Shown: piece by piece, positions 1 to 6,635 of the stretch
Position numbering within the stretch: the stretch's first letter is position 1
How the letters are laid out: every line of letters starts with the position of its first letter
Source: Pirellulaceae bacterium
GTDB taxonomy: Bacteria > Planctomycetota > Planctomycetia > Pirellulales > Pirellulaceae
Direction: 5' to 3'
DNA: 6,635 nucleotides
Assembly (NCBI GenBank): GCA_013002105.1
Contig: JABDKS010000475.1
Location: 1-6,635, forward strand
Notes under the pieces: generated by a model
Databases searched by the model: none
What the model saw: the letters and a program-made list of their open reading frames with translations, nothing else
Told to the model about the DNA's origin: nothing
Translations under genes and position numbers: made by a program

Positions 1-133
1 TCAACGCGATCGGATCTTTCACAACGATCGCAGACTCGTGCTTGTGACGCGTCTCCACCGCAATCAAATCGGGTCGCCGCCGGACGCCTAACGGCGATTG
101 CTGCTTCGATAGAGATTGAACGGGCAAATTCAT
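1..133 (-). CDS. N-terminal fragment of a probable M50-type (site-2-protease-like) membrane metalloprotease
   Basis: Only the first 44 codons are visible; the frame stays open to the window edge. The ATG at 131-133 is the only usable start: an in-frame TAA lies at 161-163 and no ATG, GTG or TTG falls between. No Shine-Dalgarno sequence precedes it; the bases just upstream are pyrimidine-rich. The peptide begins MNLPVQSLSKQQ, then has RRRPDLIAVE and VVKDPIAL. From memory, the pattern (L/V)RxRPDL followed by VVKDPxALxY is typical of the N-terminus of planctomycete proteins annotated as putative peptide zinc metalloprotease or M50 peptidase, often carrying a HlyD-like part. The HExxH zinc motif and the membrane segments would lie outside the window, so catalytic function cannot be confirmed. 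The position just downstream of a GAF-HlyD adaptor on the same strand fits that family. That it is a gene is fairly sure; the family is an inference from a short peptide. Confidence 0.6.
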   Translation of the reverse strand, partial: MNLPVQSLSKQQSPLGVRRRPDLIAVETRHKHESAIVVKDPIAL

Positions 134-271
134 GACAGGGGGAAAGGTGATTCGCGTCGGTTATCGGGTCGGGACTAGCAGGTGTGTGGATCGGCGGTGG
201 CCCGCCCGGTTGCGCCGCCTTGCCACATCGAACAATACATCGAGGGAGGATCATTTCGATAGCCAATCAAC

Positions 272-299
272 ATTGACTACCAAAAATTGACCACCAAAA
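272..299. repeat. Tandem 14-base direct repeat in the adaptor/M50 gap
   Basis: ATTGACTACCAAAA (272-285) is followed immediately by ATTGACCACCAAAA (286-299), 13 of 14 bases identical. It is an AT-rich island within the 222-base gap (134-355) between the GAF-HlyD stop and the M50-like start. A regulator-binding site or part of a promoter is possible; a chance slippage duplication is equally possible. The rest of the gap holds only a short GC hairpin (193-206) and no convincing terminator or promoter. Confidence 0.6.
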
Positions 300-355
300 T
301 CCGATTCCCCCAGTGGACGCCAAACGATCACTCTCGGTCGGCAGTCATTGGACGT

Positions 356-2497
356 CTATCGAAAATAGAACATCACGTTGCGATCGACAAAGTCAAAGAC
401 ATCACTGAACCAGCTACGTAGCACAGAGCGTTTCCCGCACGCGATGCGAGCAGTCACATCAGCGCCGATTCGCAAATCATTGGCATCGAACGAATCGGGG
501 TTGCCAATACCGATCGACGGTGGACGGAATCCGCTAGCCAAACTTGGCTGATTTACTGCGGATGCGTCCGGCGATTGGTCAGGATCGTCCTGACTTACTT
601 GGGCAACGGCATCAATCACATGCTGTCCAGCTTCGTCCAACCTGGCTGCTGTCGCCATCGAATTCAATTTTGCTGCAAACGATGCATCCGGATCGGTGGC
701 AACGGCGAATTGTACCGGTAACGAATCTTCGGCCTGCAGAGCTTCGATCACGGGTCCTGCTTGATAGTCCGGAACATGGAGCCGTAGTGACCATGGTCCG
801 GAATGATCCACAATTCGTAACAGCAAGTTGCCGCGAGTAATTGGTCGGTCACTGAGCCGACGATCCAATTGCCAACCAACCACCGTTCCAGAAATCGGGC
901 TTGTTATCAATAACTCATTTTGTTGCTGCACGATCAGTTCTTGCTGTGCACGCAGGTTTTTTAGTTCGCTTTGCAGTTGCCGTTCTTCCAGGGCCATTCG
1001 GCTGGACTGCGATGGATCCGTACCGGGGTTCAGTCGGACAGCTTGAATCGACGCAAGCCGTCGGGTGGCGGTTTGGATTTCGCCTGTGAGCGATTCGGCA
1101 CGGCTTTCCAGGTCCGCATTTTCCAGCAATATCAGCGAGTCCCCTTCGTTGACGCGATGCCCGTCTTGGACGTAGATCTGCTTGACGACGCCATCGACGG
1201 ACGAAAAGACGCGTCGTTGCTCGGTCGGCTCCACACTGCCAGTGGCGATCACATGATGTTCGACTTGGATGTAAGCCGCTGCGACAAACATCGCGACTGA
1301 GAACAAAGCGGCGCCAACGACCAACGGGAATTTACCCGAATGAACCACTCGACCAACCGATGACCACAGACGCAGACCGAACACGTTTTCGTGTTCGATC
1401 GAATTACGCAGCGAGTACATTGCTTCGGTAGCGACAAGCGCTGTAGCCGGGCCGATGCCCTGTGGAGCCGGCCCCGAAAAATATTCCAGAAACATCATCG
1501 CGATGATTTCGCCATCACCGTCGAATGGACTGCCGATGTCGGCTTCCAGTCCGTCATCGTCTTCTGCTCTTTCGGGCGCATGCAGCGGTAGCATGATTGC
1601 CGATGTCACACCGGTCTCGTCCAGATACACATCCAAAGGGGCTTGGATCTGATGCGGCAGCGGTTCGTCAGAGGGAAACTCCAGCGGCCGCGACATCACC
1701 GCAGCACGATTGGCCAGTTCCTCGACCGCTTTCACAGAGTTACTTCGTGAATCGATGACGGCCACTCCGCTGATCGCGCGGACCACATACCGATTACCGC
1801 GGGGAACCAAGATTGTCGTTCGATCACAACCGAGTAACCGCCGCGACTCGTTGGCGATTCGATAAGACGTCGCGTTAACGTCCAGATCACGATGGAACTG
1901 GCTCAGAGACGTGCGTGTTTGCAGTGCCAAACCGTTGGGTTCGCGGGGCGCTTCCTGTACCGTTAGCTCACGTCCCAAATCGTCTGCCGGTAACGTCGTG
2001 ATGAGTTCGCGGACGCACTGCGTGTACTCATTGAGTTTCTTTAACGCGTGTAACTGATCAGTGGGCGTCGGCTGTACATCGCTGCTGTAGATCAACAGGA
2101 TTGCCGCTCGCGACGGTGCGTCAACCAATTCAACACGTAAAGCACGCGTGCGTTCGTCACCTGACTGTGCGGCTGTCACAAGCGGGACATCACAAGCGAT
2201 CGGGACGACAGCAGCCGTCGACAGTAGTTCGCGGATGGATCCGCGATCGATCGACTGCGCCATCGATTCGTTTTTGACCAGCATCATCGGGCTGGCCCAA
2301 TGTGATGAATCGACAGCGATGATGGCCACCGCGAACGATTGAATCATCTCGGCAGCCAATTGCTGCAGGAACTCAGCCTGTGTTGTCGCCGTCGCCGAAC
2401 AACCGGCGACGCGATCGCGAATTGACACCTCGGTATCGCTACGGTCTCCCCCCCGTTGTTGCGATGATTCTGTTGCGGGTGTGGAGGAGGGGGTCAC
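356..2497 (-). CDS. GAF-domain / HlyD-type membrane-fusion (periplasmic adaptor) protein, 713 aa
   Basis: Probably an inner-membrane-anchored adaptor of an export system. The start is GTG (2495-2497); an in-frame TGA at 2504-2506 leaves almost no room for an earlier one. The stop is TAG. Layout: residues 1-200 have no assigned fold; a GAF-like domain spans about 207-365 (IANESRRLLGCDRTTILV, then IMLPLH and IIAMMFLEYF strands); one transmembrane helix lies at about 390-411 (FPLVVGAALFSVAMFVAAAY); the first lipoyl half-motif is at 430-460 (SSVDGVVKQIYVQDGHRVNEG); a Gln/Glu/Leu-rich coiled coil covers 461-530; the second lipoyl half is at 531-564 (SPISGTVVGW, GNLLLRIVD); a beta-barrel region follows to about 690, ending GADVTARIACGKR. 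The single helix places the GAF part in the cytoplasm and the HlyD part in the periplasm. Typical HlyD adaptors have only a short cytoplasmic segment, so this is a sensor-adaptor fusion. A polar insert at about 632-674 interrupts the barrel. Architecture is seen directly; ligand and cargo are unknown. Confidence 0.88.
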   Translation of the reverse strand: MTPSSTPATESSQQRGGDRSDTEVSIRDRVAGCSATATTQAEFLQQLAAEMIQSFAVAIIAVDSSHWASPMMLVKNESMAQSIDRGSIRELLSTAAVVPIACDVPLVTAAQSGDERTRALRVELVDAPSRAAILLIYSSDVQPTPTDQLHALKKLNEYTQCVRELITTLPADDLGRELTVQEAPREPNGLALQTRTSLSQFHRDLDVNATSYRIANESRRLLGCDRTTILVPRGNRYVVRAISGVAVIDSRSNSVKAVEELANRAAVMSRPLEFPSDEPLPHQIQAPLDVYLDETGVTSAIMLPLHAPERAEDDDGLEADIGSPFDGDGEIIAMMFLEYFSGPAPQGIGPATALVATEAMYSLRNSIEHENVFGLRLWSSVGRVVHSGKFPLVVGAALFSVAMFVAAAYIQVEHHVIATGSVEPTEQRRVFSSVDGVVKQIYVQDGHRVNEGDSLILLENADLESRAESLTGEIQTATRRLASIQAVRLNPGTDPSQSSRMALEERQLQSELKNLRAQQELIVQQQNELLITSPISGTVVGWQLDRRLSDRPITRGNLLLRIVDHSGPWSLRLHVPDYQAGPVIEALQAEDSLPVQFAVATDPDASFAAKLNSMATAARLDEAGQHVIDAVAQVSQDDPDQSPDASAVNQPSLASGFRPPSIGIGNPDSFDANDLRIGADVTARIACGKRSVLRSWFSDVFDFVDRNVMFYFR

Positions 2498-2598
2498 CAG
2501 ACGTCAGGTCCGTACGGTAAAGCAGGGCAAGTGGAATCAGACTTCAAATTACTCAGGAAGCCGACACAATGAACGCGGAAACGACGTGCTACATCCCT

Positions 2599-2624
2599 CA
2601 ATATTCCATTTGGATCGAATATTG
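2599..2624. promoter_or_regulatory. Operator-like inverted repeat upstream of the GAF-HlyD gene
   Basis: CAATATTC (2599-2606) and GAATATTG (2617-2624) form a perfect 8-base inverted repeat with a 10-base spacer. The half-sites are 18 bases apart centre to centre, roughly two helical turns, which suits a dimeric regulator. It lies about 100 bases upstream of the GTG start, in an AT-rich patch within GC-richer DNA. A second TCGAATA (2626-2632) follows the one at 2615-2621. Regulatory role is inferred only from form and position. Confidence 0.35.
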
Positions 2625-2917
2625 CTCGAATAGCGGGTTTATAGCGTCTGGGCGGGTTGAAAGAATCTTACGGGTGTCGAATCCCCGCCACAAGGACTTT
2701 CGAGTTGATCGGGACCAAAAGGCGATACATCGGCCATGCCGACCCAACGCCGGGGGTGGGCGGTGCGAAGAAGATTTCGCGGCTGATCCACGGGATCCTG
2801 ACATTTAGCCTGATTTGACGCAGCGGACCGGTGCGCCGAGGCGAGCGATTTCGGTTGATTCTGCGTTCAGCAACGACAGCGGCACTTGTCGCCGCGTTGT
2901 GCGATCAAAGCGACCAC

Positions 2918-2952
2918 AAAAAATGGCCAACGGATTGCTCCGTTGGCCATTT
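2918..2952 (-). terminator. Intrinsic terminator of groES-groEL
   Basis: A perfect 13-base inverted repeat, AAATGGCCAACGG (2921-2933) and CCGTTGGCCATTT (2940-2952), has a 6-base loop. Read on the minus strand the stem runs straight into six T residues (2918-2923 as A on plus). It lies 55 bases past the groEL stop, so it ends the chaperonin transcript and separates it from the GAF-HlyD gene. Confidence 0.92.
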
Positions 2953-3007
2953 CGATTCGATGGGTCTGTGGCCCCGCCCTCAACAGGAGGTCGGAAGCAA
3001 CGGAGTC

Positions 3008-5025
<2,018 letters not shown>

Positions 5026-5033
5026 CGCCGTGA

Positions 5034-5039
5034 CACCTT
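5034..5039 (-). promoter_or_regulatory. Ribosome binding site of groES
   Basis: On the minus strand AAGGTG lies 8 bases before the ATG at 5025, preceded by two further A residues. It supports this start over the longer open frame and is the clearest Shine-Dalgarno sequence in the window. Confidence 0.75.
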
Positions 5040-5075
5040 TTCGATACAGGAATGAATTGTGTGAGTTAGTGATTG

Positions 5076-5126
5076 ACTGCCAATCGCGTGCTCGGATCAG
5101 AGATCTGATCGCGCACCGATGGCAGT
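5076..5126 (-). promoter_or_regulatory. Long bulged hairpin in the groES leader
   Basis: A 51-base imperfect inverted repeat pairs 21 base pairs around a 4-base loop. Segments, plus-strand coordinates: 5076-5081 with 5121-5126 (6 bp), 5083-5086 with 5117-5120 (4 bp), 5088-5091 with 5113-5116 (4 bp), 5093 with 5111, and 5095-5100 with 5105-5110 (GATCAG/CTGATC, 6 bp) around loop 5101-5104. Defects are single-base bulges at 5082, 5087 and 5094 and one mismatch (5092/5112). As mRNA it would sit 50 to 100 bases before the groES start, leaving the ribosome site free. It lacks a U-tract on the downstream side, so a terminator is unlikely. It is not the CIRCE sequence. Possible roles: an RNA structure affecting message stability or heat response, or a protein-binding site. 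Confidence 0.6.
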
Positions 5127-5260
5127 TTGACTCGATGGGCGTCCCTACGAAGCAATCTGCGTGCCGTAGTTGGAAATTTTCCCTAAGTCGTTTGAGCTCG
5201 GTATCTTCGGCGAAATGGTCTCCACGAAACAGGGGGCATGACGAACAAAATGGCAGTTTG
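5119..5260 (-). repeat. Direct repeat CAAACTGCCAT, two copies, upstream of groES
   Basis: The 11-mer CAAACTGCCAT (minus-strand reading) occurs at 5119-5129 and again at 5250-5260, 131 bases apart and in the same orientation. The groES-proximal copy forms the 5-prime foot of the leader hairpin. The distal copy directly follows a -35-like TTGTCA. It may be a repeated regulator site. Confidence 0.4.
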
Positions 5261-5266
5261 TGACAA
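5238..5266 (-). promoter_or_regulatory. Tentative groES promoter
   Basis: On the minus strand TTGTCA (5261-5266, five of six matches to the housekeeping -35) is followed after 17 bases by CGTCAT (5238-5243, only three of six matches to the -10). It does not resemble the sigma-32 heat-shock consensus. It would give a leader of about 200 bases that includes the whole hairpin. The weak -10 makes this a guess. Confidence 0.18.
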
Positions 5267-5307
5267 GACCGCAGAATCTGGCCGCCATCACCGGCCTGGA
5301 GCCGCCG

Positions 5308-5322
5308 AAATCGCCGCGATTT
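5308..5322. promoter_or_regulatory. Operator-like 15-base palindrome
   Basis: AAATCGC-C-GCGATTT has 7-base perfect arms around one central base. A related shorter one, ATCGCG-GA-CGCGAT, lies at 5364-5377. Both sit 280 to 350 bases upstream of groES. The form suits a dimeric DNA-binding protein, but CGATCG-like words are common in this DNA, which lowers the significance. Confidence 0.25.
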
Positions 5323-5478
5323 GTGCGCTGCAACGATCGCTCGTACCATCCGCTGCACCCTGAATCGCGGACGCGATGGGCCTTATACGCGGGTCACAGC
5401 CTGAGCTCGGACTCGATCGTCGCACGCCACGGACACGCCGTCCGGGCCGACAATCTGCGATGGTTCTGCCGCCCGGCG

Positions 5479-5496
5479 TCGAACTCTTGAGTTCGA
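5479..5496. terminator. Palindrome after dnaB, possible transcript end
   Basis: TCGAACTC-TT-GAGTTCGA has 8-base perfect arms and lies 10 bases past the dnaB stop. The 2-base spacer means the innermost pair must open to make a loop. No T-run follows on the minus strand, so a standard intrinsic terminator is not supported; it may be a 3-prime-end stabilising hairpin or a protein site. Confidence 0.35.
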
Positions 5497-5506
5497 AGCT
5501 TCCGCG

Positions 5507-6635
5507 TTAGAAACCACCCGGGCTGCTGAATTCGGCATAGTCATCGAACTCGCTATGCCGATCCGGTGCACGATCGCTAAACCGCGTGTAGTCGGCTTCC
5601 CAAGTCAACGCGACATCGCCCACGGGACCATTCCGCTGTTTGGCAATGATGATTTCGGCTTGGCCATGATATTGCGCCCGATCTTCGCCTCGGTGGTAGT
5701 ACTCTTCGCGGTGAACAAACATTACCACGTCGGCATCCTGCTCGATCGCCCCGGATTCACGCAGGTGGCTTAGTTTGGGCCGGTGATCCTTGCTATCCTC
5801 GGCTTGCCGATTCAATTGCGACAAACACAGCATCGGAACCTCCAGCTCCCGAGCCATGCCCTTGAGCCGCCGAGCGATCTTGGCGACTTGCTCCTGTCGC
5901 GGATCGCGTGAATTGTCCGGTTCAATCAACTGCAGATAATCGATCACGATCATTCCCAGCTTGCCTTCGCGTCTCTTGATTCTCCGCGCGGCCGCGGCGA
6001 TCTCACTGACGGTTCGGCTGGGTGAATCATCAACAAACAGCGGCGCTTCGCTGATCTCGTTTGCTTTGTCGATCAACCGGGTGTGGTCATCCGAACTGAT
6101 CGTCCCGTTTCGCAATCGGTGCCCGTTGACGCGGGAGAGCGAACAGAGCATGCGGTCGGCAAGTTCAATCCCCGACATTTCCAAACTGACAAACAATACG
6201 GGGGCTTGATCGTGAATCGCAGCGTGTTCGGCAATGTTCATCGCCAACGCGGTTTTGCCCATGGATGGACGCGCGGCCAAAATAATTAGTTCGCCGTGAT
6301 GCAGACCTCCGGTCATCGTGTCGAAATCGGTGAACCCCGTTTCGACCGATCCATCTGTCGCTTCGCCCCGCATTCGCGCATCCATGCGATCCATGGCTTG
6401 ATGCAACACATCGCTGATCGAATGTACCGACTGTGTCGATCGTCCATCCATGATCGCGAACACTTTCTGTTCGGCTTGGGCACACAACTCGCGAGCTTCA
6501 CTCGCCTGATCGTATGCGTCACGTAAAATCTCCGTGCTCGATTCGATCAGTTTTCGATAGACCGCTTTTTCTGTGACGATGCTGGCGTAGTACACTGCGT
6601 GTTCGGCATTGGGAACCGAGCCGGATAGTTTGGCC
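5507..6635 (-). CDS. dnaB: Replicative DNA helicase DnaB, C-terminal 375 residues (N-terminus outside window)
   Basis: Ring-shaped hexameric helicase that unwinds DNA at the replication fork, driven by ATP. The frame is open to the window edge: a GTG at 6595 is internal, since the preceding 13 codons (AKLSGSVPNAEHA) match the usual DnaB context before YYASIV. Roughly 100 N-terminal residues, the primase-binding collar, are therefore missing. Visible: the linker region, then the RecA-type motor with TGFTDFDTMTGGL, Walker A RPSMGKTA (6248-6271), SLEMS, Walker B MIVIDYLQL (catalytic-core Asp at 5939-5941), the CLSQLNRQ motif, and LRESGAIEQDADVV (5723-5764) leading to HREEYY. It ends AEIIIAKQRNGPVGDVALTW, TRFSD and a short acidic tail finishing SSPGGF. 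The stop is TAA. All motor motifs are intact and there is no intein in the visible part. Its link to groES is positional only. Confidence 0.97.
   Translation of the reverse strand, partial: AKLSGSVPNAEHAVYYASIVTEKAVYRKLIESSTEILRDAYDQASEARELCAQAEQKVFAIMDGRSTQSVHSISDVLHQAMDRMDARMRGEATDGSVETGFTDFDTMTGGLHHGELIILAARPSMGKTALAMNIAEHAAIHDQAPVLFVSLEMSGIELADRMLCSLSRVNGHRLRNGTISSDDHTRLIDKANEISEAPLFVDDSPSRTVSEIAAAARRIKRREGKLGMIVIDYLQLIEPDNSRDPRQEQVAKIARRLKGMARELEVPMLCLSQLNRQAEDSKDHRPKLSHLRESGAIEQDADVVMFVHREEYYHRGEDRAQYHGQAEIIIAKQRNGPVGDVALTWEADYTRFSDRAPDRHSEFDDYAEFSSPGGF

Larger units (their letters stand above)
2498..3007. other. 510-base gap between groEL and the GAF-HlyD gene
   Basis: It holds the groEL terminator (2918-2952) and an inverted repeat (2599-2624). 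Short open frames occur on both strands (for example 2569-2808 plus, 2598-2804 minus), but they are Arg/Pro/Ser-rich, resemble no family I know and lack ribosome sites. The promoter of the GAF-HlyD gene should lie here; I could not find a convincing -35/-10 pair. Confidence 0.6.
5026..5506. other. 481-base gap between dnaB and groES
   Basis: Besides the hairpin, direct repeat and tentative promoter, it holds a 15-base palindrome AAATCGC-C-GCGATTT (5308-5322), ATCGCG-GA-CGCGAT (5364-5377) and a dnaB-proximal palindrome (5479-5496). Small open frames here (4979-5263 and 5260-5490 on plus; upstream extension of the groES frame on minus) look non-coding. I found no TTAGCACTC/GAGTGCTAA pair. Confidence 0.6.

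Noticed and set aside
193..206. GGCGG-TGGC-CCGCC hairpin after the GAF-HlyD gene as a terminator
   Set aside because: Only a 5-bp stem, 150 bases past the stop, with no T-run on the minus strand.
2641..2700. tRNA-like stretch with a TCGAATCC-type loop and GGCGGG/CCCGCC arms
   Set aside because: The T-stem has a mismatch at its conserved closing pair, and no acceptor, D or anticodon arms can be drawn at the right distances.
2569..2808. Small plus-strand open frame, and its minus-strand partner 2598-2804, in the groEL/GAF-HlyD gap
   Set aside because: No ribosome site, no recognisable family and a composition typical of non-coding frames.
5026..5358. 111-residue N-terminal extension of GroES
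   Set aside because: The extension is Arg/Cys-rich and unlike any GroES; the internal ATG at 5025 has a ribosome site and matches the family start.

Overview
The window looks like chromosomal DNA from a planctomycete, probably of the Rhodopirellula/Rubripirellula type. The inference rests on three things: the GAF-plus-HlyD fused adaptor beside an M50-protease-like start, which is a planctomycete-style pair; a GroEL tail that is not the usual Gly-Met repeat; and moderately GC-rich DNA with long gaps between genes and few Shine-Dalgarno sites. The assignment comes from protein resemblance only. All five genes lie on the minus strand, so transcription runs from the high-coordinate end to the low one.

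In order of transcription: (1) dnaB, the replicative helicase (5507 to beyond 6635, N-terminus outside the window); (2) a 481-base gap holding the groES leader, with a long bulged hairpin at 5076-5126, an 11-base direct repeat and two short palindromes; (3) groES (4708-5025); (4) an 83-base spacer with a 9-base inverted repeat that overlaps the groES stop; (5) groEL (3008-4624), followed by a clear intrinsic terminator (2918-2952); (6) a 510-base gap with an operator-like inverted repeat about 100 bases before the next start; (7) a 713-residue GAF-TM-HlyD membrane-fusion protein (356-2497, GTG start); (8) a 222-base gap with a tandem 14-base repeat; (9) the first 44 codons of a protein resembling planctomycete M50 (site-2-type) metalloproteases, cut by the window edge.

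The groES-groEL pair is a standard chaperonin operon bounded by its own terminator. The GAF-HlyD protein and the M50-like protein probably form one uncharacterised membrane export or processing module in which a cytoplasmic GAF sensor is joined directly to a periplasmic adaptor. dnaB is a housekeeping neighbour with no obvious functional link. The most novel parts are the GAF-HlyD/M50 module and the structured, apparently CIRCE-less groESL leader.
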